Source of the DNA: Sphingobium boeckii
GTDB taxonomy: Bacteria; Pseudomonadota; Alphaproteobacteria; Sphingomonadales; Sphingomonadaceae
Assembly (NCBI RefSeq): GCF_014199215.1
Contig: NZ_JACIJC010000005.1
Coordinates: forward strand, 186,001-250,000
Reading direction: 5' to 3'
Length of the DNA: 64,000 nt
A model generated the notes under the pieces. That model was not told the origin of the DNA. It did no database searches and saw only the letters and a list, made by a program, of their open reading frames with translations. The translations under genes were made by a program, and so were the position numbers. Positions 44,105 through 53,186 of this stretch are shown here, piece after piece (within the stretch, counting starts at the first letter, position 1; each line of letters opens with the position of its first letter).

Positions 44105-45673
44105 TTATTTGGTTCGTGGTGGCTTTGCATCTAACTTTGGATTTTGCGCGGAAACCGGTCTTGAAATAACGACCGTACCGCTTGAAGTTGTTACAAATTC
44201 CAGGCCGGACGACTGATCGAACGCGATCTCTGCATATGAGAGCCTTGCGGGCCCGTCACCTGTCAACGCATGATGGTCTGCCCAAAGAACGATTGGGCAA
44301 TGTTCAGGGCGCGGCAATTTTACCACTCCCTCAAGGGGGAGCAAAGTGACGGAAAAGCCAGCTTCATGGGATAGCCGTTTGTAAATGGAATATAATATTT
44401 CGCTCTCGCGCTTTGCAACCTTTGAATATCGTCCTCCGGACCCACGCCAAGAACTAGTCGCAAAAACTCTTGTGTCAGGACAATTATGGACGATGTTTGC
44501 GATGAGCGCTTGACCCTCATACCAGCCCAAATATTTCGAGGATTTATAGCCATTGTACATGACGGAAGTGATCGCGGCCGTCAGAAAAAGAAAGAAATAC
44601 AACTTTCGTTTCAATATGTGAGATGCTGACAAAGCAGTAATCAGACCGCATAATATGACTGACCATATCGTCAGGTATCTCTGATCTATTACAGGCTTGA
44701 AATAATGTATTGAAAGCAATAATGTTGCCGATATGAGCAGGCTCAGCGCTAAAATCACGATGAAATTATTTTCATTATTTGGATGAAGCGTGGAATTCCA
44801 ATTTCTGAATGAATATATTGAAGAAAAATTGGCGACTGGATTTGCGATAAATATTTTTATTGCAACAATGCCAAACAAGAATACACTATGTATTACAGTT
44901 GTTTTCAGCCAGCTATAGTCAAAGTCGTTCACAATATAGGGAAATTGTAGGCTGACGAATAACAGGGTTACGCACCATGCGAAAATCGCAGGGATAGCAA
45001 TGATCAAAAACCAGAATTTGCGGCGCCAATATATCAGATAGGCCAAAAATAAACCAACGACAGTGCTGACGATCAGGCCAGTCAAAAAATGTATGCTGAT
45101 ACCAAATGCTATGGAGACAATACCAAGCGCCGTTATCAACAAATTTTTGAAAGGACTCTCATTTTCTGCACGCAAAATTACATGAAATACGAATTGTATA
45201 ACAATTCCGATAAGGCAAAGTTGAAAAAAATACGATCTGAATTCCGAAAATGAATTCATAAAATAGGGTAATGAAGTAATATATACTGAAAATAATATAA
45301 AAAAAGGATGTTTGTTATTGGCCCGCCACATCGAGAATGACGAAAAATATAATATAAAGAGTGGGGGTGTGTTTAGAATCAGTCTTAAAAAATGTATGTT
45401 TTCAAGACCAATTCTCATACTGACGTAATAGAGCGCATTTGCAAATACGGGATGGGTATCTCTAAGCCAGCGATCATGAAGCGCTGTTGCAAAGGAAATT
45501 TTCAGATCACCAAAATGCAACGACCAGAATTCATCCAGTCCAACACCCCGTAACTGGGTCACGCCGATCATTACAGCGATACTGAATACAAAAAACAGGA
45601 TAAGCGAGATTTTTTCGTCGCGCGAGCCAAGGGCTCGCTTCTGAATATCGTTCACTGTTGTTCCCCCAGCCAT
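44105..45673 (-). CDS. AT-rich polytopic membrane protein, GT-C/GT39-like
   Basis: A ~522-residue protein with about ten hydrophobic helices. The loop after the first helix contains GVGLDEFWSLHFGD and later DTHPVFANALYY, matching the Asp-Glu motif of GT-C glycosyltransferases that use polyprenyl-linked sugars. The C-terminal ~120 residues are soluble. ATG 45673 (or GTG 45655, which has GGGGGAA upstream) is the start. Base composition is far more AT-rich than all neighbours; bases 45181-45240 contain 18 G+C of 60. Recent acquisition is likely. The acceptor is unknown. Confidence 0.75.
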   Translation of the reverse strand: MAGGTTVNDIQKRALGSRDEKISLILFFVFSIAVMIGVTQLRGVGLDEFWSLHFGDLKISFATALHDRWLRDTHPVFANALYYVSMRIGLENIHFLRLILNTPPLFILYFSSFSMWRANNKHPFFILFSVYITSLPYFMNSFSEFRSYFFQLCLIGIVIQFVFHVILRAENESPFKNLLITALGIVSIAFGISIHFLTGLIVSTVVGLFLAYLIYWRRKFWFLIIAIPAIFAWCVTLLFVSLQFPYIVNDFDYSWLKTTVIHSVFLFGIVAIKIFIANPVANFSSIYSFRNWNSTLHPNNENNFIVILALSLLISATLLLSIHYFKPVIDQRYLTIWSVILCGLITALSASHILKRKLYFFLFLTAAITSVMYNGYKSSKYLGWYEGQALIANIVHNCPDTRVFATSSWRGSGGRYSKVAKRESEILYSIYKRLSHEAGFSVTLLPLEGVVKLPRPEHCPIVLWADHHALTGDGPARLSYAEIAFDQSSGLEFVTTSSGTVVISRPVSAQNPKLDAKPPRTK

Positions 45674-45703
45674 CGTTATATGAGGCTTTGGGGCGGCGGC
45701 AAC

Positions 45704-45745
45704 ACGAAAAGACCATCCGCTCCATATCAGGAGCGAATGGTCTTT
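45704..45745 (-). terminator. Terminator after rpoH
   Basis: Two 16-nt arms (45708-45723 and 45730-45745) pair with one mismatch around a 6-nt loop; on the minus strand the stem runs into CTTTTCG. It lies 48 bp beyond the rpoH stop. Confidence 0.85.
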
Positions 45746-45792
45746 CAAGACATACACCCGACGTCATTGCACGAGACCGGGTTGATTTCAGA

Positions 45793-46701
45793 TTATATCG
45801 ATAGCGGCAGCAGCCTCTTTTCGCCCGCAAGCCGCATCATCGCCTTCTGCAGCTTCTCAAACGCGCGCACCTCGATCTGGCGGACGCGCTCGCGCGACAC
45901 GCCATAGACCTGGCTCAGTTCCTCCAGCGTCTTGGGCTCTTCGGCCAGACGGCGTTCGGTCAGGATATGCTGTTCGCGCTCGTTCAGATCGTCGAGCGCT
46001 TCGGTCAGCATCGTATGCCGCACGTCCTTTTCCTCGGCATCGGCCAGACGCTCGTCCTGCAAAGGATCGGTATCGACCAGCCAATCCTGCCACTGGCCAT
46101 CGCCATCCTCGCGCATGGGGACGTTCAGCGAAGTGTCACCGCCCATCGCCATGCGACGGTTCATGCTGGTCACATCATCTTCGGACACGCCCAGATCGGT
46201 CGCAATCTTGGTCAGATGTTCGGGCTTCAGATCACCATCCTCGAACGCATCGAGCTTGTTCTTCATCCGGCGCAGGTTGAAGAACAATTTCTTCTGCGAC
46301 GCGGTGGTGCCCATTTTTACGAGGCTCCACGACCGCAGGATGAATTCCTGGATCGAGGCGCGGATCCACCACATGGCATAGGTCGCCAGACGGAAGCCGC
46401 GATCGGGCTCGAATTTCTTCACGCCCTGCATCAAGCCGATATTCCCTTCGGAAATCAGCTCCGACACGGGCAGGCCATAGCCGCGATAGCCCATCGCGAT
46501 CTTCGCCACGAGGCGCAGATGCGAGGTGACGAGTTGCGCCGCGGCTGCGGGATCCTGATGCTCCTGAAACCGCTTGGCGAGCATATATTCCTGCTCGGGC
46601 GCGAGAATGGGGAATTTCTTGATCTCGGACAGATAGCGGTTGAGGCTTTGTTCACCACCCAAAGCGGGGATCGTCGCGGGGACGTTGGTGTTGCCGGCCA
46701 T
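45793..46701 (-). CDS. rpoH: RNA polymerase sigma-32 factor
   Basis: A 302-residue heat-shock sigma factor. Region 2 (HLRLVAKIAMGYRGYGLP, ATYAMWWIRASIQEFI) is followed by the RpoH box QKKLFFNLRRMKNK, the diagnostic motif that binds RNA polymerase and chaperones; region 4 ends in VSRERVRQIEVRAFEKLQ. ATG 46701 follows GGGAGAAAGAAAGATT. Alphaproteobacteria often have two rpoH genes; which this is cannot be told. It lies downstream of rluD on the same strand. Confidence 0.97.
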   Translation of the reverse strand: MAGNTNVPATIPALGGEQSLNRYLSEIKKFPILAPEQEYMLAKRFQEHQDPAAAAQLVTSHLRLVAKIAMGYRGYGLPVSELISEGNIGLMQGVKKFEPDRGFRLATYAMWWIRASIQEFILRSWSLVKMGTTASQKKLFFNLRRMKNKLDAFEDGDLKPEHLTKIATDLGVSEDDVTSMNRRMAMGGDTSLNVPMREDGDGQWQDWLVDTDPLQDERLADAEEKDVRHTMLTEALDDLNEREQHILTERRLAEEPKTLEELSQVYGVSRERVRQIEVRAFEKLQKAMMRLAGEKRLLPLSI

Positions 46702-46756
46702 AATCTTTCTTTCTCCCTGGTCGCGTCCCGGACTCGGGGGCGACTGTGTTGAACGT

Positions 46757-47707
46757 CTATACCACTAATAGGCTGAACAGTTCCTGCATATCGTCAGGAA
46801 TTTCGCTATCGAAGGATAAAGCCGCGCTTGTGACGGGGTGGATAAAGCCCAGATGCGCAGCATGAAGCGCCTGCCGCCGGAAATCCAGCCTCTGGATGAT
46901 CGCGCGCTGATTGCCGCGCGGACGCCCGTAAACGGGGTCGCCGATCAAAGGGTGACCGATGGAAGCCATGTGCACGCGAACCTGATGCGTGCGCCCGGTC
47001 TCCAGCCGGCATTCGACCAACGCGGCGTCCCTGAGCGGGCGGATCGTGCGATAATGAGTCACTGCGCGCTTGCCGCCCTGGACGATGGCGATCTTCTTGC
47101 GATTGTTGGGAGCGCGCGCGAGCGGGGCGTCCACCGTGCCCGAGGTGGGACGGAGCAGACCGTTCACGATCGCGCGATAGCGCCGGTCTATGCTGTGCGC
47201 GGCGAATTGCTCCGCCAGGCCGATATGCGCCGCATCCGTCTTGGCGGCGACCATCAGGCCGGAGGTATCCTTGTCGATTCGGTGGACGATGCCAGGCCGC
47301 GCCACGCCGCCGATGCCGGAGAGGCTCCCGCGGCAATGATGGAGCAGGGCGTTCACCAAAGTCCCGTCCGCATTGCCCGCCGCGGGATGAACGACCAGCC
47401 CGGCAGGCTTGTCGATCACGATCAGATGCTCGTCTTCATAAGCGATATTGAGCGCGATATCCTGGGCTTCATTGTGAAGCGGCGTGGGGGCGGGAATATC
47501 GAGGCGGAAAGCCGCGCCCGCCCTGGCCTTGGCGGAGGGATCTGACACGGATGCGCCCGCTTCGTTGCGCACCTGCCCACCGGCGATCAGCGCCTTGATC
47601 CGCTCACGCGAGAGATCGGGGAGCGCGTCGGCCAGCGCCTTGTCCAGCCGCCAGCCATCGGCCTTGGTGCCTATCAGTGCGTCAACAGTGGAAAGCCCCC
47701 GTTCCAT
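46757..47707 (-). CDS. rluD: 23S rRNA pseudouridine synthase
   Basis: A 316-residue RluA-family enzyme. An N-terminal S4 domain (RLDKALADALPDLSRERIKALI) precedes the catalytic domain with GIVHRIDKDTSGLMVAAK (catalytic Asp), and the C-terminal ETGRTHQVRVHMASIGHPLIGD. The domain order fits RluD/RluC; RluD is the more probable because of its length and place upstream of rpoH, common in sphingomonads. Start ATG 47707. Confidence 0.92.
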   Translation of the reverse strand: MERGLSTVDALIGTKADGWRLDKALADALPDLSRERIKALIAGGQVRNEAGASVSDPSAKARAGAAFRLDIPAPTPLHNEAQDIALNIAYEDEHLIVIDKPAGLVVHPAAGNADGTLVNALLHHCRGSLSGIGGVARPGIVHRIDKDTSGLMVAAKTDAAHIGLAEQFAAHSIDRRYRAIVNGLLRPTSGTVDAPLARAPNNRKKIAIVQGGKRAVTHYRTIRPLRDAALVECRLETGRTHQVRVHMASIGHPLIGDPVYGRPRGNQRAIIQRLDFRRQALHAAHLGFIHPVTSAALSFDSEIPDDMQELFSLLVV

Positions 47708-47723
47708 TGGCTAGGATGTGGGC

Positions 47724-48146
47724 ATGGCCGTGCACATATCAAGAGCCTTGATGGACCGAATTCTGGATCACGCGGCGGGATCGCCCACTCGCGAGGTCTG
47801 TGGGCTGCTGCTGGGCGATGAAGGCCGAATTCTGGATGTGGTCGCCGCCGCCAACGTCGCCGCCGAACCCGAGACGCGGTTCGAGATCGATCCCGCCATC
47901 CTTTTTGCGGCGATCAGGGCCGAGCGTTTGGGCGGACCAAGGGTGATCGGCCATTATCATAGTCATCCAAATGGGATCGCCGCGCCTTCTCAAAGAGACG
48001 CGGCGGATGCTGGCGATCGGGCGCGGCTCTGGCTGGTGATTGCGAAAAAACAGACGACGCTGTGGCATTCCGGGGTGGTTACAGGGCTTCACGGGTGCTT
48101 CGCGCCGCTCGAACTGAGCATCGAAAGCGGCTGCGCGGTTGCATGA
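47724..48146 (+). CDS. JAMM/MPN metalloprotease (M67 family)
   Basis: A 140-residue MPN-domain protein with a complete JAMM motif: Glu24 (EVCGLLLG), His79-Ser-His81-Pro and Asp92 ten residues later (PSQRDAAD). Prokaryotic relatives remove sulfur-carrier or ubiquitin-like proteins or cleave C-terminal peptides (for example CysM-linked Mec+). ATG 47724 follows CTAGGATGTGGGC; GTG 47718 is in frame. It is divergent from rluD and 60 bp before chpT. Confidence 0.87.
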   Translation: MAVHISRALMDRILDHAAGSPTREVCGLLLGDEGRILDVVAAANVAAEPETRFEIDPAILFAAIRAERLGGPRVIGHYHSHPNGIAAPSQRDAADAGDRARLWLVIAKKQTTLWHSGVVTGLHGCFAPLELSIESGCAVA

Positions 48147-48206
48147 TGCGGCGCGCTTCGCCAGAAGGGCCGCCAATCAGAACGTGTTTCCTTTGAAAGG
48201 GGCCGA

Positions 48207-48851
48207 ATGTCGATCAACGCCGTGGATTTCGCCAGCCTGCTCTGTTCACGGCTGTGCCACGACCTGCTGAGCCCTGTCGGCGCGCTCAACAACGGGCTGG
48301 AGCTGCTCGCGGACGAGCATGATCCCGAGATGCGCGCGCGCTGCCTGGATCTGCTGTCCGAAAGCGCGCGGACATCGGCCAACAAGCTCAAATTCTTCCG
48401 GCTCGCCTTTGGCGCGGCGGGCGGTTTCGGCGAGGAAGTCGATACGCGCGAGGCCAAGGCGGCGATCGAGGGGCTGTTCGGCGTGGATGGCCGGGTCGAA
48501 CTGGGCTGGCTGGTGGCCGAACAGGCGCTGAGCAAGACCGCGATCAAGATATTGCTCAATCTGGCGCTGATCGCGGGCGATGGCCTGGTGCGCGGCGGGC
48601 GGCTTGATGTCGGTGCCGAAAAAACCCCGGACGGGACCGAGATCGTGGTGCGCGCCGAAGGCCCGCGACTGGTGCTCGATCCCGAACTGCGCAAGGCGCT
48701 GCTGGGCGAAACGCCTGAAGATGCGCTCACCCCGCGCGCCGCCGCCGCCTGGCTGGTTCACCGCATCGCCGCGGATACGGGCGGATCGATCCAGGTCTCC
48801 GAGCCCGATGCGCCATTCTTGCTGTTCGGCGCGCAAATCGGGAATGGGTGA
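48207..48851 (+). CDS. chpT: Histidine phosphotransferase ChpT
   Basis: A 214-residue dimerising phosphotransferase of the CckA-ChpT-CtrA cell-cycle and motility relay. His18 lies in DFASLLCSRLCHDLLSPVGALNNGL-type context (key part CSRLCHDLLSPVGA), and the C-terminal part is a degenerate HATPase fold (AIKILLNLALIAGDGLVRGG). Length and motif match alphaproteobacterial ChpT. ATG 48207 follows TTTGAAAGGGGCCGA. Confidence 0.93.
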   Translation: MSINAVDFASLLCSRLCHDLLSPVGALNNGLELLADEHDPEMRARCLDLLSESARTSANKLKFFRLAFGAAGGFGEEVDTREAKAAIEGLFGVDGRVELGWLVAEQALSKTAIKILLNLALIAGDGLVRGGRLDVGAEKTPDGTEIVVRAEGPRLVLDPELRKALLGETPEDALTPRAAAAWLVHRIAADTGGSIQVSEPDAPFLLFGAQIGNG

Positions 48852-48962
48852 ATGAACACCAGCCTCAGGCTGCTATTCCGGCATAGAAATCAAACAATAT
48901 GTGCCTGGAACGGTTGTAGATATTCCGGAACCAATCTAGGCATCGACCCTTGGGTGGCGGAT

Positions 48963-50588
48963 TTATTTTCCTGCCAAAAAATCCAGTACGGCCCGGCGCT
49001 TCGGTGTTTCGCTCAGCGGTTGACCCGCATATTCGCGGATGCCCCAAGCACCATATTGCGAAATTCCGCCGGTTGCCGAAAACATGACCATTAAGTCGCC
49101 GGAATTTGACTTCCAGTCGGCCATATAAGTTTTGTAGATGTCGTACATTCGCTGATCCCGATTCAGGGCGGCAAGGGTTGGCTGGTTGCCTGGAGCGACA
49201 ATGTGCTGGCCCGCTTCATAAGTGATATACCGCTTCCGGTATTTTGTGGCCGCGGCCTTGTTCTCGGAAGTTTTATCAGCCATCACGTTCTTGGCTTGCG
49301 CAGCCAAGAGCGCGAATAGTTTGTTCAGATCTGTCTCGGCGGCGTTTGCGCCGGCGAGAAGATCATGCCCGAAATACGGAGCTGTTGCGAGTGCATCGAC
49401 ATATTGCGCGGTATCACCAAAGCCGAGCACCTCTCCGGCTTGCCACGGATTGTCATGTTGGGTCGCCACGACGCGAACCAACCGATCGGGGTTAGCGGCA
49501 AATACCTCCGTCCAGATTTTGAGCGCCCATGCAGATTTCTGCGCGTAGCGATATAGCAGCCCTTGATACTTGTCGGTGGCAAGATTGGCTGCGACTGCTT
49601 CGGCCAAAATTTGGTTAAAAACGGGGAAGGCCGCGTTCCACATTTCGTTAGTCAGCTCGACATAAACCTTCCGGTCTGGCGAAAGGCGATCTCTAACGAG
49701 CGTCGCGAAATTGCGAATATAGGTTTCATCGGCATTCCATGGGATGGTGAACCATGGGTCAGTTTGGGTCTGATTTGCCAAGTCGATCATATGTTCGATC
49801 GCAACGCCCTGGGCTCCCGTTTGAGAAACGTTCGACGGCAGCGTGCGGATCGACCAGTTTACGACCGCAGGATTGGTATTGGCGGGCATCCAGTCTAGAA
49901 ATCGCAAAACCTGAAACGGTCTCAAGGATTCGATGAATTCCGGCGCGAACAGAAGATTGCGATCCATGTCGGCTTCGCGACAGTCAAGGTTACGCAATGG
50001 ATTTTCGGGATTTGTTTTATTCAAATATAGAAATGTTTTTGTCGCCGTTGCTATCCAAGTGAATTCGATCCCATTTTGGATTATCTCCATGGGGCGAGGA
50101 TAAAATCCATCATAGGATAAAGATCCTTCGCCGCTATATGTGCAACGGATGCGGACGTCTTTGCCTTGCATCTGCTCGGCGGGTCGCGCCAAATTTATGG
50201 CCGCTTTTTGTCCAGCGTTCAGGGATTTAACGGTGCCGTTTTCGTCAATTTGACTTGGGTCAAGCGCGCCCCAGCCTGCGGTACCTGGGTCGGTCCAATT
50301 TCCTCCCGATGCCAAGTTGGCGAAACTGCGTTCGCCACTCCAATAAGAAGTACCAGCGACGTTGATACCGACGTTCGCCTTGGACGCCCTGGGGGGCGTC
50401 GGCGTCGGCGCAGGTGTCACCACCACGGGATCCGGGCCGGCTGGTTCGACGATGCTGCCGGTGTCCGTCTGGGGCGCGCCGGTGGCGCCTTCTCCGCCGC
50501 AGGCGGCGGTGGCGAGGCAGGTGGCGAGTGCGATATGACGCAGCGCCTGGAGACGGTTGAATTTCGTTGTCGTGGAACGACGAAGCAT
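48963..50588 (-). CDS. Glycoside-hydrolase-like lipoprotein
   Basis: A 541-residue exported protein. N-terminal basic and hydrophobic stretch ends in ATCLATAACGGEG, a lipobox-like sequence, then a Pro-rich linker (VVVTPAPTPTPPRAS). The large domain carries VYVELTNEMWNAAFP, the Asn-Glu acid/base motif of clan A glycoside hydrolases. A second catalytic Glu may be in YITYEAGQH. Proteins like this are often annotated as cellulose-binding. It could be cell-surface attached and act on polysaccharide. It is divergent from cheA. Confidence 0.7.
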   Translation of the reverse strand: MLRRSTTTKFNRLQALRHIALATCLATAACGGEGATGAPQTDTGSIVEPAGPDPVVVTPAPTPTPPRASKANVGINVAGTSYWSGERSFANLASGGNWTDPGTAGWGALDPSQIDENGTVKSLNAGQKAAINLARPAEQMQGKDVRIRCTYSGEGSLSYDGFYPRPMEIIQNGIEFTWIATATKTFLYLNKTNPENPLRNLDCREADMDRNLLFAPEFIESLRPFQVLRFLDWMPANTNPAVVNWSIRTLPSNVSQTGAQGVAIEHMIDLANQTQTDPWFTIPWNADETYIRNFATLVRDRLSPDRKVYVELTNEMWNAAFPVFNQILAEAVAANLATDKYQGLLYRYAQKSAWALKIWTEVFAANPDRLVRVVATQHDNPWQAGEVLGFGDTAQYVDALATAPYFGHDLLAGANAAETDLNKLFALLAAQAKNVMADKTSENKAAATKYRKRYITYEAGQHIVAPGNQPTLAALNRDQRMYDIYKTYMADWKSNSGDLMVMFSATGGISQYGAWGIREYAGQPLSETPKRRAVLDFLAGK

Positions 50589-50758
50589 ATGCAGGTATCC
50601 TTACCCGAAAGAGCGTTGCTGCTCTCGTGCACGGGAAAAGTGAATTTGTGGTAAATGCGCGAACGCGTCGAAGATATAATTTCCGAGCTTGTGCGCGGGT
50701 TTGATTGGTTAACAATTAACACTCTTGGCAAGGTTTCCGAAACCCCATGAAAATGAGG

Positions 50759-50775
50759 CTAACCGCTTCTTAACC
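50759..50775 (+). promoter_or_regulatory. CtrA-like binding box upstream of cheA
   Basis: CTAA-N7-TTAACC resembles the CtrA consensus TTAA-N7-TTAAC with one mismatch. It lies 65 bp before the cheA start in the intergenic region, which is AT-rich (a further TTAAC and TTAAC pair at 50709-50720 has a 3-nt spacer and does not fit). Confidence 0.4.
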
Positions 50776-50839
50776 ACCATTGGTCGAAAAGATGGCCGGG
50801 AACATGCCTGGATCGGGCAGGTCGGAAAGTGGCGGCAGC

Positions 50840-53182
50840 ATGGACGAGATACTTCAGGAGTTCATTGCAGAGACGCGCGAGACGCTGGAAGCCGTGGCAG
50901 GGGAACTCGTGGCCTGGGAAGCGAATCCCGAAGACCGCAACCGGCTCGATACCATTTTCCGGTTCGTTCACACGGTGAAGGGCAGTTGCGGGTTTCTCGA
51001 TCTGCCGCGACTGGAGCGGCTGAGCCATGCTGCCGAAGAAGCTTTGTCCGAAGCCCGCGACGGCAAGCGTCGGGCGAACAGCGCCATGGTGAGCGCGGTG
51101 CTGGCGGTGATCGACCGGATCGGCGAATTGACCGAGGCACTGGATACCGGCGAAGCCGTGCCCGATGGGGGTGATGAGCGTTTGATCGCGGCGCTCCGGG
51201 TTGACGCGATCATGCCTGATGGCGCCGTGCCAGCGGCGGCAGCGGCCAAGGGCAATATCCGCAGCATCCGGATTTCACTCGATCTGCTCGACCGGATGAT
51301 GAACGGCGTTTCCGATCTGGTCCTGTCACGCAATGAAGTGTCCCGCCGCTTGCAGGAGAGCGAAGCCGATCCGGCGCTGGGCGGTGCATTCGACCGTCTC
51401 TCGGCCTGTGTGGCGGATATGCGCGACGCGATCACGCGCACCCGGATGCAGCGGATCGAGAAACTATTTTCATCGGTGCCGCGCCTGGTGCGAGATGTGG
51501 CGGGGGATCTGGGCAAGCTGGTTGACCTTGAGATCGATGGCGGCGACGTCGAACTCGACCGCGAAATGATCGAGATGATCCGCGATCCGCTGACTCATAT
51601 CATCCGCAACGCGCTTGATCATGGCATCGAATTGCCCGACATCCGCGAGATCGCGGGAAAGCCTCGTGCGGGACGGTTGCGGATCACGGCGCGACAATCC
51701 GGCAATCAGATATTGATCGGCGTTTCCGACGATGGTCGCGGCATAGATCCGGCGCGGCTGATGGAAAAGGCGATTGCCGCCGGCGTCGTCAGTGCGGAGC
51801 GCGCGGCGCGATTGAGCCCCGAAGCGCGGCTGGCGCTGATTTTCGAACCTGGCCTGTCCACGGCGGACGGCGTTACCCAGCTTTCCGGGCGCGGCGTCGG
51901 GATGGATGTGGTCCGCTCCAACATCGAGACCATTGGCGGTGTCGTGGAAATCGACAGCCAGCCTGGGCGGGGCCTTACCCTCAATATGCGCGTGCCGCTG
52001 ACGCTGACGATCATCCCCGCGCTCACGGTGAGTGTGGCGGATCAGCATTTTGCCATCCCGCGCTCCGCCATTCAGGAGATCGTGCGCGAAACCAGTGAAT
52101 CGGTGCGGATCGAACGGATCGGCAGCGCGCTGATCGCGCGTATCCGCGATCAGCGCATCCCCGTCGTCAGGCTGGAAAGCGTGCTGGGGCTGGATGAGGG
52201 AGAGGGCGCCGCGCCGCGCTGTCTCGTCGTGCTCAATCCGGCGGGCGGCGCGGTCTATGCCATCAGCGTGTCTGCGGTCCACGATCATCAGGAGTTGGTG
52301 ATCCGTCCCTCCTGTCCGGCAATCATGGGAACGGGCGTCTATGCGGGCATGACCCTGCCGGACACGGGTGAACCGATGCTTTTGCTCGACCCCGCCGGGA
52401 TTGCCGAGAAATCGGGCATTGCTGCGATCGACATTGCCGATGAGGCGGACAATGCGCCGGATCCCGCCCAGATGCACGAACGCGTGGCGATGCTGTTGTT
52501 TCGCGATCTGGACGGCGTGGAGCGCGCGGTGCGGGTCGGCGTGGTCGAGCGGATCGAGGATGTTTCGGGTGATCAGATCCGGTTCGCCGCCGGTCGGTTG
52601 CGCCTGTCGATCGATGACCGGATCATCCCGTTGGTCGGTTTCGACAAACTCACCGATCGCGCCGCCGTCACCGTGCTGCGGCTGAACGACGGCACCGTGG
52701 AACTGGCTTACGCAATCGATGAAGTGATCGATATCGTGACGCTCCCTCCCGTGATCGAGCGTGCGGCCAGGCCGGGTGTGATCGAGGGTGTGGCGCTGAT
52801 CGATGGTCGCCAGGTTGAATTGCTGGATCCCTATTGGCTGTTTTCGGAAGCCATGGACATATCGACCGCCGGCCCAGCGACGGCGCGCCCCTTGTGCCTG
52901 CTTCCGGCTGGAGATGATCATTGGACGCGCGAAGTGTTGCGCCCGCTGGTGGAAGCGGCGGGGTATCGCGTCGCCTTTGCCGGAGACGTTTCGCCCGAGG
53001 ATGCCGATTTCGTGATCGCGAGCGACGACGCGCCGTCCGCATTGCCTGCAGGATCGGGCAAATTGCTCACACTGCGCAAGGATCTGGGCAATCGCGATGC
53101 CGATCCGGCCAGCGTCTATCGCTATGATCGGGCCGGATTGATGTCCGCGCTCCAGATCAACCGCACGCGGGCCAAGGGGTAA
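50840..53182 (+). CDS. cheA: Chemotaxis histidine kinase CheA, unusual domain set
   Basis: A 780-residue CheA. Residues 1-105 are the HPt domain with His44 in FRFVHTVKGSCG; then dimerisation, HATPase (IIRNALDHGIE, DDGRGID, GRGVGMDVV) and a CheW-like domain ending near residue 480. No P2 (CheY-binding) domain is evident between HPt and dimerisation. Unusually, a second CheW-like segment follows (~545-665), then a C-terminal ~90-residue receiver-like remnant lacking a clear phospho-Asp. ATG 50840 is preferred; ATG 50792 or TTG 50780 are in frame. First gene of the che operon. Confidence 0.92.
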   Translation: MDEILQEFIAETRETLEAVAGELVAWEANPEDRNRLDTIFRFVHTVKGSCGFLDLPRLERLSHAAEEALSEARDGKRRANSAMVSAVLAVIDRIGELTEALDTGEAVPDGGDERLIAALRVDAIMPDGAVPAAAAAKGNIRSIRISLDLLDRMMNGVSDLVLSRNEVSRRLQESEADPALGGAFDRLSACVADMRDAITRTRMQRIEKLFSSVPRLVRDVAGDLGKLVDLEIDGGDVELDREMIEMIRDPLTHIIRNALDHGIELPDIREIAGKPRAGRLRITARQSGNQILIGVSDDGRGIDPARLMEKAIAAGVVSAERAARLSPEARLALIFEPGLSTADGVTQLSGRGVGMDVVRSNIETIGGVVEIDSQPGRGLTLNMRVPLTLTIIPALTVSVADQHFAIPRSAIQEIVRETSESVRIERIGSALIARIRDQRIPVVRLESVLGLDEGEGAAPRCLVVLNPAGGAVYAISVSAVHDHQELVIRPSCPAIMGTGVYAGMTLPDTGEPMLLLDPAGIAEKSGIAAIDIADEADNAPDPAQMHERVAMLLFRDLDGVERAVRVGVVERIEDVSGDQIRFAAGRLRLSIDDRIIPLVGFDKLTDRAAVTVLRLNDGTVELAYAIDEVIDIVTLPPVIERAARPGVIEGVALIDGRQVELLDPYWLFSEAMDISTAGPATARPLCLLPAGDDHWTREVLRPLVEAAGYRVAFAGDVSPEDADFVIASDDAPSALPAGSGKLLTLRKDLGNRDADPASVYRYDRAGLMSALQINRTRAKG

Positions 53183-53186
53183 AGCG

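Noticed and set aside
50709-50720. A second TTAA/TTAA pair upstream of cheA
   Set aside because: The spacer is 3 nt rather than 7, so it does not fit a CtrA box.
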